From assembly GCF_022539255.1 (NCBI RefSeq), contig NZ_JAKZBV010000001.1, forward strand, positions 3,348,001-3,412,000: 64,000 nt of DNA, in the 5' to 3' direction. The DNA comes from Sinomonas terrae (GTDB taxonomy: Bacteria; Actinomycetota; Actinomycetes; Actinomycetales; Micrococcaceae). The notes beneath the pieces were generated by a model. That model saw only the letters and a program-made list of their open reading frames with translations, did not search any database and had not been told where the DNA came from. Positions 51,622 through 59,342 of this stretch are shown piece after piece (the first letter of the stretch is position 1; every line of letters starts with the position of its first letter). The translations under genes and the position numbers were made by a program.

Positions 51622-52632
51622 GTGGTGACGAGAGAAACCCCCGCCCGGCCGACGATCTACGACGTCGCGCGCCGCGCCGGCGTGTCCAAGTCTCTGGTCT
51701 CGCTCGTCCTGCGGGGGGCGCCCCACGTGAGCGCCGCGCGCAGGCAAGCGGTACTGGCCGCGATCGAGGACCTCGGCTACCGGCCGAGCCGCGCCGCGAG
51801 CGCCCTCGCGAGCCAGCAGACGCGCTCGATCGGCGTCCTCATCGACGACTTCCGCAACCCTTGGTTCGTCGAGCTCCTCGCGGGACTACGCTCGGTCCTG
51901 GATCCGGCCGGGTACACCGTGAGCGTCGCCGACTTCCAGCTCGAGGCCGCGTCGGGCCGCAACCCCGTGGACGGCTTCCTCGCCCAGCACGCAGACGCAC
52001 TCGTGCTCGCCGCAGAGCCGGACGCCGCGCTGCTGGGAGAGGTCCCCGTGCCAGTCGTCGTCGCCGGCGTACGTGAGCTCGGGCCAGCGACACTTCCCGA
52101 GGCGGATGTTGTTGCGGGCGACGACGAACACGGCGGCACGCTCGCCACCCGACATCTCGTGGAGCTCGGCCACCGCCGGATCGGGCACATCACGGGTCGC
52201 GGCGGCCCCGCGGCGCACCGCCGGCGCGGGTACGAGCGCACAGCACGCGATGCGGGGCTCGAGCCGTTCGTCGCAGGCCAGGATGGCGGCACGGCCGAGG
52301 CCGACGGCTACGCCGCCACAGTGCGGCTCCTCGAGGAACGCCCTCTCCTGACGGCGATCCTCGCGGCGAACGACGTCATGGCCGTCGGCGCCCTCGCCGC
52401 CCTGCGCGAGCGGGGGCTTTCCGCGCCGTCGGACGTCGCCGTCGTCGGCTACGACAACTCACCCCTGGCCGCGTACCGCTATCTGGCGCTCACCAGCGTG
52501 GACCCCCACAGCCGCGACATCGGCGCCGAGGCCGCCCGCACGCTCCTCACCCGCCTCGAGCAACCCGATGCCCCGCCCCGGCCCGCCCTCCTCGAACCGA
52601 CGCTCGTCATCCGATCGTCATCCGGCGCCTAA
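51622..52632 (+). CDS. LacI-family transcriptional regulator
   Basis: 336 residues; possible GTG starts at 51601, 51622 and 51625, with AGGTG near 51604 as the only weak site. HTH TIYDVARRAGVSKSLVSLVL, hinge LGYRPSRAASALASQ, effector domain IGVLIDDFRNPWFVELLAGL, LAANDVMAVGALAALRERGL, VAVVGYDNSPLAAYRYLALT. Paralogous to the LacI at 44030. It is divergent from a Gfo/isomerase operon across the TGGAGCGCTCCA palindrome, so probably its repressor. Confidence 0.88.
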   Translation: MVTRETPARPTIYDVARRAGVSKSLVSLVLRGAPHVSAARRQAVLAAIEDLGYRPSRAASALASQQTRSIGVLIDDFRNPWFVELLAGLRSVLDPAGYTVSVADFQLEAASGRNPVDGFLAQHADALVLAAEPDAALLGEVPVPVVVAGVRELGPATLPEADVVAGDDEHGGTLATRHLVELGHRRIGHITGRGGPAAHRRRGYERTARDAGLEPFVAGQDGGTAEADGYAATVRLLEERPLLTAILAANDVMAVGALAALRERGLSAPSDVAVVGYDNSPLAAYRYLALTSVDPHSRDIGAEAARTLLTRLEQPDAPPRPALLEPTLVIRSSSGA

Positions 52633-52655
52633 TCCACGCCCCGCTCAAGCGTTGC

Positions 52656-52753
52656 CCGCGCTCCGACCCGTTTCTGTCGCGTCGACACGGCGAAGACCCG
52701 CGGCGCGCCGAGGATTAGACTGATTGAGAAATCACAACCGGGCGGGAGCGCGG
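52656..52753 (-). repeat. 98-bp dispersed element, copy R6
   Basis: Reverse orientation: on the minus strand it begins CCGCGCTCCCGCCCGGTTGT, continues GATTTCTCAATCAGTCTAA, and ends AGAAACGGGTCGGAGCGCGG. Terminal arms pair with each other. It lies between the convergent lacI and Gfo genes and overlaps the last residues of the Gfo gene, giving its stop codon. Confidence 0.75.
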
Positions 52754-53778
52754 CGCTCACCCGGAAACTCAATCCCAATCGCTCTTCGCAGCTCGTCCGC
52801 GACCCGCAGTGCGAGGAGGCTGAGCTCGAGCGGGCGCTCGTCCGTCTCGATGCGCCCCTCGGCAATCGCGCGGGCCACGGCGGCGGCCTGGAAGTGGAGT
52901 CCGTCTACATGCGAACCCGGACTGCCCTCCCAACGGTGTGTCTCGCCGTCGGACGTCCGGACGGTGAGGCCGCCCGGCGAATTGAACGGCCCGTCGAAGG
53001 TGAGCGCGGCCTCCGTCCCGACGACCGTCAGGAGGGCCGGGGTGAAGCCGCCCATCGTGGTCGTGAGCGTCGCCTGTGCGCCGCTCGGGAACCCGAGCAG
53101 CGCAGAGAGCTGGTCGTTGACGCCGTTGGCGAGCGGCGCGCCGAGGCCGAGGACTCGCTCCGGCTCGCCAAGGATGTCGGTCGCGAGCCCGAGCAGGTAG
53201 ATCCCGAGGTCGAGGAGCGGACCGCCGGCGAGCTCGGGATCGTGGGCGCGGTGGCTCGGCGGAAGGTACTCGCCGTAGTCTCCCACGACAGCGGTCAGCT
53301 CCCCGAGGCGACCGCCCCGAATGAGCTGCCGTGCGACGTCGTACGAGGGGAGGAACACGGTCCAGAGCGCCTCGCCCGCGAACACGCCCCGCGCCTTCGC
53401 GGCCTTGGCGATCTGCTCGGCCTCGCGAGCGTTGATGGCAAGCGGCTTCTCCACAAGCACGTGCTTCCCGGCCTCGATCGCCTCGAGGGCGACGTCGAGG
53501 TGCGCCGTGTGCGGGGTGGCGACGTAGACGACGTCGACCTCGGGGTCCGCTGCGAGCTCCCCGTAGGAGCCGTGGGCGCGGAGCCCGCGCGTCTCGGCGA
53601 ATGCCTCGGCGCGGGCCCGGGACCGCGAGCCGACCGCCGTCACCCGCTGCGATCCGTGCAGCGCCAGCGACTCCGCGAACCGCTCGGCGATCCATCCGGG
53701 CCCCGCGATCCCCCACCTCAGGCTCGGTGCGTCGGAGGGGTCGGGGACGCGCGGCGCGGGAAACTCGAACGTGCTCAT
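52732..53778 (-). CDS. Gfo/Idh/MocA dehydrogenase, dihydrodiol-dehydrogenase-like
   Basis: 348 residues; the ATG overlaps the stop of the upstream dehydrogenase (ATGA). RWGIAGPGWIAERFAESLAL gives the nucleotide site, VEKPLAINAREAEQIAKAAK the catalytic Lys, EALWTVFLPSYDVARQLIRG and GPLLDLGIYLLGLATDILGE the substrate side. It lacks the HDxD motif, as in trans-dihydrodiol and glucose-fructose-type members. The last residues (RRAPARL) and the TGA come from the end of 98-bp element R6. Probably acts on an inositol or sugar derivative. Confidence 0.84.
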   Translation of the reverse strand: MSTFEFPAPRVPDPSDAPSLRWGIAGPGWIAERFAESLALHGSQRVTAVGSRSRARAEAFAETRGLRAHGSYGELAADPEVDVVYVATPHTAHLDVALEAIEAGKHVLVEKPLAINAREAEQIAKAAKARGVFAGEALWTVFLPSYDVARQLIRGGRLGELTAVVGDYGEYLPPSHRAHDPELAGGPLLDLGIYLLGLATDILGEPERVLGLGAPLANGVNDQLSALLGFPSGAQATLTTTMGGFTPALLTVVGTEAALTFDGPFNSPGGLTVRTSDGETHRWEGSPGSHVDGLHFQAAAVARAIAEGRIETDERPLELSLLALRVADELRRAIGIEFPGERRAPARL

Positions 53779-54779
53779 GCGTGCACCACCGGCACGAACG
53801 CTCCGCGAGCCACGATCGAGGAGGCGAGTGCGGCGCCGATCTCGGATGCGCGAAGTCCGTCCCGCGCGGTGGCGAGCGGCGATGGCTTCCCCGCCCGCAG
53901 CCCATCGATCCAGGCCTGGAGCTCGATTCGGTAGGCGTCGGCGAAGCGCGGCCGCCAGTCCGCTGGGTAGTCGGTCGCGCGCAGCCGCTGGACGTTGAAC
54001 TCGAGGAGCGGGCCCTCAGTGAAGCTCGCGGCGCCCCGCTCCCCCACGACTTCGCAGCGGGTCGAGTAGCCGTAGTCGGCGTTGAGGAAGAGTTCAAGCG
54101 TCACGAGGGCGCCGTCGGCCATGCGGAGCAGCATGAACGCCGGGTCTTGGAGCCCCGCGGGAGCCAGGGCGCTCGTCTTGCTGCCTGAGATCCAGGCCAC
54201 CTCGGCGACGTCTGTCCCGAGAAGCCACGGCATGGAGTCGAGCTCGTGGATCGCCGAATTCGTGATCGCGGAGACGTTGGTGGCATCCGGCGCCGAGCGG
54301 ACGTTGCGGCTCACGCAGTGGACGGCGAGGATCTCGCCGAGTTCACCAGCGGCGATCCGCCGCTTGAGTTCGGTGTGCGCTGGGTCGAAGCGGCGCATGA
54401 AGCCGAGGGAGACGAGGCTCTTGCCGAGCTCGGCGGCAACTCGCTCGTCTGCCTCGACGACGGCGCGCCCTTCCTCCACGGTTGGCGCGAGCGGCTTCTC
54501 GCACAGGACCGGCTTGCGGGCGTCGAGGCACTCGAGCAGGAGTTCGGCGTGCGTCGAATCGTGCGAGGCGATGACGACGGCGTCCACGTCGGGATCCGTG
54601 ATGAGGGCCTTCGGGTCGGTCGTGCTGCGCGCGCCCCCGGCCTCCGCGGCGAGTGCGGCCCGCTCGGCGTCGAGATCCGCGACGAGCGAGACCGAGGCCC
54701 CGCTCACCGTGCCCGCGAGGTTGCGCACGTGGTCCGCGCCCATGATCCCTGCGCCGATCACACCAACTCTGATGGTCAT
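53775..54779 (-). CDS. Inositol 2-dehydrogenase-like Gfo/Idh/MocA enzyme
   Basis: 334 residues from the ATG at 54779 (AAAGGGATCGGC upstream). RVGVIGAGIMGADHVRNLAG, CEKPLAPTVEEGRAVVEADE, GFMRRFDPAHTELKRRIAAG, TNSAIHELDSMPWLLGTDVA with the HELD variant of the HDFD motif. Very like the IdhA-type inositol dehydrogenases of Corynebacterium-like iol clusters. First gene of a two-gene operon; its upstream region has a LacI-type site and two GntR-type sites. Confidence 0.85.
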   Translation of the reverse strand: MTIRVGVIGAGIMGADHVRNLAGTVSGASVSLVADLDAERAALAAEAGGARSTTDPKALITDPDVDAVVIASHDSTHAELLLECLDARKPVLCEKPLAPTVEEGRAVVEADERVAAELGKSLVSLGFMRRFDPAHTELKRRIAAGELGEILAVHCVSRNVRSAPDATNVSAITNSAIHELDSMPWLLGTDVAEVAWISGSKTSALAPAGLQDPAFMLLRMADGALVTLELFLNADYGYSTRCEVVGERGAASFTEGPLLEFNVQRLRATDYPADWRPRFADAYRIELQAWIDGLRAGKPSPLATARDGLRASEIGAALASSIVARGAFVPVVHA

Positions 54780-54812
54780 GCCGATCCCTTTCTGTCTTCC
54801 TCCCAAGGTGTG

Positions 54813-54822
54813 GGAACGTTCC
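54813..54822. promoter_or_regulatory. LacI-type operator candidate
   Basis: GGAACGTTCC within TGTGGGAACGTTCCAAG, identical over 17 bases to the region around 43952. It lies 34 bp upstream of the start of the inositol-dehydrogenase-like gene at 54779, so the LacI at 44030 probably controls this operon too. Confidence 0.65.
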
Positions 54823-54856
54823 AAGTTCTCTTCCTCACACTCTAGCTGGCGCGAAC

Positions 54857-54869
54857 TTTGTCCTGTCAA
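54857..54869. promoter_or_regulatory. GntR-type operator candidate 3
   Basis: TTTGTCCTGTCAA, identical to the site at 51558, in the divergent region between the dehydrogenase at 54779 and gntR at 55008. Confidence 0.55.
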
Positions 54870-54943
54870 GCTTCGTTGCCGCGGCGCGAGCCCGAAGTCT
54901 TCCTTCCAGAGAGCCGAAGGAGTGCTACTGTGGAGTTACGAGA

Positions 54944-54956
54944 TTTGTCCTATCAA
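54944..54956. promoter_or_regulatory. GntR-type operator candidate 4 (autoregulatory)
   Basis: TTTGTCCTATCAA, one base different from sites 2 and 3, 52 bp upstream of the gntR start. Its position beside the regulator gene suggests autoregulation. Confidence 0.55.
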
Positions 54957-55007
54957 TGAAACAATCGACGCCGCTTCGGGCCCTGCGGCCCAGCCCAAGG
55001 AGGGGCC

Positions 55008-55748
55008 ATGGCGACCAGCCTCAACATCTCCATCGACCGCTCGTCTCCGGTGCCGCTCTATCATCAGGTGGTCCAGGGCATCGAGGCGATGATCCGAACG
55101 GGCGCCCTCGAGCCGGGGTCCAAGCTCGAGAACGAAATCGAACTCGCCTCTCAGCTCAACCTCTCGCGTCCCACGATGCGCAAGGCGATGGACGAACTCG
55201 TGCGGGCGGGGCTTCTGGTCCGCAAGCGTGGCGTCGGGACGCAGGTCGTGTCGAGCCAGGTGCGCCGCCACCTCGAGCTCTCGAGCCTCTTCGACGATCT
55301 GACCCGCGGCGGCCAGAAGCCGACCACGCGAGTTCTCGCCTTCCGCCACGGCCCCGCGGAGGACGAGATCGCGAACACGCTCCAGCTCCCCCAGGGGACC
55401 GGCGTCTATCACTTCACCCGTCTCCGCTCCGTCGGCGACAAGCCGCTCGCCCTCATGGAGAACTGGGTGCGGGACGACGTCGCCGAGCTCACCGAGGAGG
55501 GCCTGCGCCAGCGCGGCATGTACCAGATCCTGCGCGAAGCCGGCGTGAACTTCCGGCTCGCGAACCAGCGGATCGGGGCGACCGTTGCCGATGAGTACCA
55601 GGCGGAGCTGCTGCAGACCTCGCCGGGCTCAGCGCTCGTCACGATGGAACGCACCGCCGTCGACGACACCGGGCGGAACGTCGAAACCGGCCGCCACGTC
55701 TACCGCGCCGACTCCTACAGCTTCGAGATGACGCTGGTCCAGCGTTAG
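55008..55748 (+). CDS. GntR-family (HutC/UTRA) regulator of the iol genes
   Basis: 246 residues; strong AAGGAGGGGCC before the ATG. Winged helix at about 15-80 (PLYHQVVQGIEAMIRTGALE, LASQLNLSRPTMRKAMDELV, RAGLLVRKRGVGTQV), then a UTRA ligand domain (LSSLFDDLTRGGQKPTTRVL, GTGVYHFTRLRSVGDKPLAL). It is 52 bp upstream of iolB on the same strand and divergent from an inositol-dehydrogenase-like gene. In corynebacteria, the GntR-type IolR represses iol genes, which suggests this role by analogy. Confidence 0.88.
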   Translation: MATSLNISIDRSSPVPLYHQVVQGIEAMIRTGALEPGSKLENEIELASQLNLSRPTMRKAMDELVRAGLLVRKRGVGTQVVSSQVRRHLELSSLFDDLTRGGQKPTTRVLAFRHGPAEDEIANTLQLPQGTGVYHFTRLRSVGDKPLALMENWVRDDVAELTEEGLRQRGMYQILREAGVNFRLANQRIGATVADEYQAELLQTSPGSALVTMERTAVDDTGRNVETGRHVYRADSYSFEMTLVQR

Positions 55749-55799
55749 GCACCGCCGGCGCCAATTGTCGCCGGCATCCCAGAGAGAGGAACACACCCT

Positions 55800-56705
55800 A
55801 TGGCAGAGTGGGTCTACCCCCTCGGCTCAGCGTCCGACGGCGAGTGGCAGGTTTCGCTTGGCGCGCACGACTCCGCGACGCTCGTCAACGGCTGGCAGCA
55901 TACCGGAATCAAGGTTGCCGAATTGGCCCCGGGAGCGAACATCACCCTCGAGGCCGCTGGCGAGGAGCGCATCATCGTCCCGCTCACGGGGGCCTTCCAG
56001 GCGACCGTCGACGGCGAGATCTTCGATCTGGCGGGCCGCGACTCGGTCTTCGAGGGGCCGAGCGACGTCCTCTACACCGGGATCGGCAAGGCCGTCGGAA
56101 TCATGACCCTGCAGGGCGGTCGGGTCGCCGTCGCCCTTGCACCGGCCAAGGCCGAATATCCGACCCGGTTCATTCCTGCCGAGGAGACGCCGGTCGAGCT
56201 GCGCGGCGCTGGCAACTGCTCGCGTCAGGTCCACAATTTCGGCACCCCAGCCGCCCTCGAGGCCGACCGCTTCATTGTCTGCGAGGTCATCACACCCGCG
56301 GGCAACTGGTCCTCCTACCCGCCCCACAAGCACGACGAGGAGAAGGAGGGCGAGACCTCGCTCGAGGAGATCTACTACTTCGAGACGCGCCTCGCGCCAG
56401 GCTCGCCCACTGGAAGCCAGCAGGCGGCGGGCCAGGACCCGGTCGGCTACGCGCGCGCGTACGCGTCCGACGAACGCCCCATCGACGTCAACGCCGAGGT
56501 GCGCACGGGCGACGTCGTCCTCGTCCCCTACGGCTGGCACGGTCCCGCGATGGCGGCGCCGGGCTACGACCTGTACTACCTCAACGTGATGGCAGGCCCC
56601 GGCCGGGTGCGGGATTGGCTCATCAGCGATGATCCGCATCACGGCTGGATCCGCAGCACGTGGGAAGCCCAAGAAGTCGACCCCCGCCTCCCCTTCACCG
56701 CCTAA
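55800..56705 (+). CDS. iolB: 5-deoxy-glucuronate isomerase
   Basis: 301 residues; AGAGAGAGGA before the ATG. The two-cupin IolB fold has EWVYPLGSASDGEW at the start, ERIIVPLTGAFQATVDGEIF, then the metal motif PPHKHDEEKEGETSLEEIYY (HxH and Glu) and VPYGWHGPAMAAPGYDLYYL (third His). It converts 5-deoxy-D-glucuronate into 5-dehydro-2-deoxy-D-gluconate in inositol breakdown. It is in the gntR transcript; the rest of iol is on the other strand. The repeat array B starts right behind the stop. Confidence 0.93.
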   Translation: MAEWVYPLGSASDGEWQVSLGAHDSATLVNGWQHTGIKVAELAPGANITLEAAGEERIIVPLTGAFQATVDGEIFDLAGRDSVFEGPSDVLYTGIGKAVGIMTLQGGRVAVALAPAKAEYPTRFIPAEETPVELRGAGNCSRQVHNFGTPAALEADRFIVCEVITPAGNWSSYPPHKHDEEKEGETSLEEIYYFETRLAPGSPTGSQQAAGQDPVGYARAYASDERPIDVNAEVRTGDVVLVPYGWHGPAMAAPGYDLYYLNVMAGPGRVRDWLISDDPHHGWIRSTWEAQEVDPRLPFTA

Positions 56706-56792
56706 TCGTTTCGGGTACACCAACTCCCCTCCCAAACCATCTCGGGTACAGAAACGCGGCTCTCCCGGCGTTTCGGGTACAGAAACTCCCCT

Positions 56793-56953
56793 CTCCCGCC
56801 GTTTCGGGTACAGAAACTCACGCCTGCGAAAAGGGTCCGCGAGCACGACGGCGGGTGCCCGACCTTCGAAAGTCGGGCACCCGCCGTCGTGCTTAAGTCA
56901 AGAGGAGTTCGCGTACCCGAGATGGAAATGGACATCGATATCTGTACCCGAAA
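56793..56953. repeat. Segment duplicated at 57080-57240
   Basis: About 160 bp that recurs 287 bp downstream with a single visible difference (CTGCGAAAAG versus CTGCGTAAAG). It contains one forward word, the long hairpin, the GTTCGCGTACCCGAGATGG box and one inverted word. Near identity implies a recent duplication. Confidence 0.85.
56842..56893. repeat. Long hairpin, copy 1
   Basis: AGCACGACGGCGGGTGCCCG(AC) pairs with (GT)CGGGCACCCGCCGTCGTGCT: 22 perfect base pairs with loop CTTCGAAA. It may terminate the iolB transcript from the left and limit antisense reading from the right. No T-run follows. Confidence 0.85.
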
Positions 56954-57128
56954 CAAATTCCAAAGCCAGCGGGTGGCCGCCGACCCCTGTCACTGTCTCG
57001 GGTACAGAAACGCGGCTCTCCGGGCGTTTCGGGTACAGAAATGCGGCTCTCCCGGCGTTTCGGGTACAGAAACGCGGCTCTCCCGCCGTTTCGGGTACAG
57101 AAACTCACGCCTGCGTAAAGGGTCCGCG

Positions 57129-57180
57129 AGCACGACGGCGGGTGCCCGACCTTCGAAAGTCGGGCACCCGCCGTCGTGCT
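57129..57180. repeat. Long hairpin, copy 2
   Basis: Identical stem and loop to copy 1, exactly 287 bp downstream, in the duplicated segment. Confidence 0.85.
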
Positions 57181-57297
57181 TAAGTCAAGAGGAGTTCGCG
57201 TACCCGAGATGGAAATGGACATCGATATCTGTACCCGAAAGGAAAGTGCTGGACTGGAAACGAAACTGCAGGGCCGTGGAAGAGTTCGCCTTCCTCA

Positions 57298-57341
57298 AAC
57301 TCCGAGCCGCCGGATCCTTGCGGGTCCGGCGGCTTGGAGTT
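57298..57341. repeat. Third, diverged hairpin of the same module
   Basis: AACTCCGAGCCGCCGGATCC pairs with GGGTCCGGCGGCTTGGAGTT with two weak pairs. As in copies 1 and 2 it is followed by a GGCGTACCTGAAATGG box (compare CGCGTACCCGAGATGG), so the module hairpin-plus-box is kept while the stem sequence is unrelated. Confidence 0.65.
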
Positions 57342-57390
57342 GGCGTACCTGAAATGGTCTGAGGGGCGGATATCTGTACCCGAGACGAAG

Positions 57391-58272
57391 TCAGGGGCGG
57401 ATATCTGTAACCGAGACGAAGCCCTGGATGGTGCGGAGTTGGTAGCGGGAGACCTCGTCGGCGTTCTCGTTCTCGGCGAAGACGCTGGAGACCATCACGG
57501 TGTCCTCGCTGTCCAGGAAGCCGATCTCCCCGAGGCCGCCGAAGAACTCGTCCCAGTTGACGTCGCCGTCGCCGATCTTGAGGTGCTGATGCACGCGCAC
57601 GGCGTTGCCCGGTGGGTTCGTGATGTAGCGCAACCCGTGCGAGGCGTGGTGGTTCATGGTGTCGGAGACGTGCACCACGCGGATTTTCTCACCGGCCGCC
57701 CGCATGATCTCGAGCGGCTGATCCTTCATGTGGAACGTGTGCGACGCGACGTACACCATCCCGACGTTCGGCGAGTTGAGCCCGCGGATCACGCGCAGCG
57801 CCGCGAGGCCCTCTTCGACGAAGTCGTCCGGGTGCGGATCGATCGCCACGTGGACGCCCTCGCGCTCAAAGATCGGGAGGAGCTCCTCCATCGACTTGTA
57901 GAAGCACGCCTCGGATTCCTCGGGCTTCTCGGGGCGCCCCGAGAACTCCGTGTTCATCTGGGTAGCACCGAGATCCACCGTGATCTGGATGGCGCGCTTC
58001 CAGTACCGCACGGCAGCCTCGCGCAGCTGCTCGTCCGGGCCCGACCAGCGCAGCACGGGCAGCACCGACGCGACGCCCACGCCCGCGTCAGCGCACGCCT
58101 TGCGGAGCTGGCGCACGAACTCGTCGTCGGCCTTCGGGTGGGTGAAGAACGGGATCAGGTCCCGGTGCGGGGTCAGCTGGAGGTACTCGTACCCGAGGTC
58201 CGCCGCGAGCGCGGGGAATTCCAGGAGCGAGTGGGTGCTGTGAAACGGGGTGGGATCGAGGGCGATCTTCAC
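57391..58272 (-). CDS. iolH: Sugar-phosphate isomerase/epimerase, IolH-like
   Basis: 293 residues; GTG start overlaps the stop of the upstream dehydrogenase. TIM-barrel family: MKIALDPTPFHSTHSLLEFP, YEYLQLTPHRDLIPFFTHPK, VAIDPHPDDFVEEGLAALRV, HVSDTMNHHASHGLRYITNP, VHQHLKIGDGDVNWDEFFGG. The pattern is that of IolH in actinobacterial iol operons; the reaction of IolH is not certain. The last ten residues (GFVSVTDIRP) and stop come from an inverted copy of the array B word. Last gene of the minus-strand iol operon in this window. Confidence 0.82.
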   Translation of the reverse strand: MKIALDPTPFHSTHSLLEFPALAADLGYEYLQLTPHRDLIPFFTHPKADDEFVRQLRKACADAGVGVASVLPVLRWSGPDEQLREAAVRYWKRAIQITVDLGATQMNTEFSGRPEKPEESEACFYKSMEELLPIFEREGVHVAIDPHPDDFVEEGLAALRVIRGLNSPNVGMVYVASHTFHMKDQPLEIMRAAGEKIRVVHVSDTMNHHASHGLRYITNPPGNAVRVHQHLKIGDGDVNWDEFFGGLGEIGFLDSEDTVMVSSVFAENENADEVSRYQLRTIQGFVSVTDIRP

Positions 58273-59312
58273 TGGGCCTCCCCCTGCGCCGGCTCAAAAG
58301 ACCCGTACAGGGCAGGCTTCTCGTTGAGGGCGACGGTGACCTTCTCGCCGCTCTTCTGCGCCTCGACGCCGGCCTCGCAGCACGCGGCGGTCGCGTAGCC
58401 GTCCCATGCCGACGGCCCACCGATCTCGCCGCGGAGGGCCGCATCGACCCACGACTGGACCTCGACGTCGTACGCCGCACCGAAGCGCGCCTCGAACCCA
58501 GGCGTCACCTCACCGCCCCAGCGCCCGGCGCGGTGCACGTACGGGCCGCCGTCCCCGCCGATGTTCACGATGCCGTCCTCGAACGCTGCCTCGGTCGCAA
58601 CCTGGTAGCCGAACTGGGCATTGACGAAGATCTCGACGTCGACGAGCACGCCGGATGCCGTCTCGATCAGGACGTGCTGCGGATCGTGCTGCCCGCTCGG
58701 CGCCTTCGAGGTCGCCTTGCCGAGGCGCACCTGAACGGACGTGATCTCCTCGCCGGTCAGGTAGCGGATCACGTCGAACTCGTGGACGACAGAGTCGTTG
58801 ATGAGCATCTCGTTGGTGAAGCCGGGAGGGGTGTCCGGGTTGCGGTGGCGGCAGTGCAGCATGAGCAGTTCGCCGAGCTCGCCTGAGCGGACCAGACCCC
58901 CGAGCTGCATGTAGCCCTGATCGAAGCGCCGCATGAAGCCGACCTGGATCCGCTTCCGGCCCAGCTTCTGCTCCGCCTCGACGATCTTCCAGGCCGACGC
59001 CGCGTCCGGGGTGAGCGGCTTCTCGCACAGGATCGGGATGTCCCGCTCGAGTGCCTCGAGGAGCGCAACTTCGTGGAGGAAGCCTGGCGTGGCGATGAGG
59101 ACGGCGTTAGCGTCGCCTGCAGAGTATGCCTCGCCTGCTGTGGCGTAAGCCCGAGCGCCCGGGATGTGGGCGACCGCGGCCTTCGCGCGATCGAGATCGA
59201 TGTCGACGACGGCGGCCACCTCGGCGCCGTGGATGCGCGTGTGCAGGCGTTGGATGTGGTCCGCGCCCATACGGCCGGCGCCGATGACGGCGACGCGCAG
59301 GTTCTCAGCCAT
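58269..59312 (-). CDS. iolG: Inositol 2-dehydrogenase of the main iol operon
   Basis: 347 residues. AVIGAGRMGADHIQRLHTRI nucleotide site, CEKPLTPDAASAWKIVEAEQ with the catalytic Lys, GFMRRFDQGYMQLGGLVRSG, and NDSVVHEFDVIRYLTGEEIT with the HEFD pair. Near relative of the enzyme at 53775 and of actinobacterial IolG proteins. It oxidises myo-inositol (or another inositol isomer) to the inosose used by IolE. Four-base overlap with iolH, 31 bp behind iolE. Confidence 0.88.
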   Translation of the reverse strand: MAENLRVAVIGAGRMGADHIQRLHTRIHGAEVAAVVDIDLDRAKAAVAHIPGARAYATAGEAYSAGDANAVLIATPGFLHEVALLEALERDIPILCEKPLTPDAASAWKIVEAEQKLGRKRIQVGFMRRFDQGYMQLGGLVRSGELGELLMLHCRHRNPDTPPGFTNEMLINDSVVHEFDVIRYLTGEEITSVQVRLGKATSKAPSGQHDPQHVLIETASGVLVDVEIFVNAQFGYQVATEAAFEDGIVNIGGDGGPYVHRAGRWGGEVTPGFEARFGAAYDVEVQSWVDAALRGEIGGPSAWDGYATAACCEAGVEAQKSGEKVTVALNEKPALYGSFEPAQGEAQ

Positions 59313-59342
59313 GGAAGAGCCTTTCGGGAGGAGTCAGGTGGG

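Larger units (their letters stand above)
56706..57390. other. 685-bp repeat-filled region between iolB and the iolH-like gene
   Basis: No gene is credible here. The region is packed with the TTTCGGGTACAG word (array B), two copies of a 22-bp-stem hairpin as part of a roughly 160-bp segment repeated at a 287-bp distance, and a third diverged hairpin at 57298-57341. Open frames across it are translations of the repeats on both strands. Confidence 0.8.
56709..57416. repeat. Array B of the TTTCGGGTACAG word
   Basis: Forward copies of (T/C)TTCGGGTACAGA or TCTCGGGTACAGA begin near 56709, 56740, 56771, 56802, 56996, 57027, 57058 and 57089, with 31-bp spacing inside each group of four. Inverted copies (TATCTGTACCCGAAA or -GA) begin at 56939, 57226, 57371 and, degenerate, 57402. 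It is the same word and same spacing as array A at 24975. The last inverted copy lies inside the iolH-like coding region. Confidence 0.88.

Noticed and set aside
56709..57416. Small protein-coding genes in the iolB-iolH gap
   Set aside because: The open frames translate the same repeats (CTRN, GYRN, SGTET runs) in several frames and on both strands; no ribosome binding sites or families.
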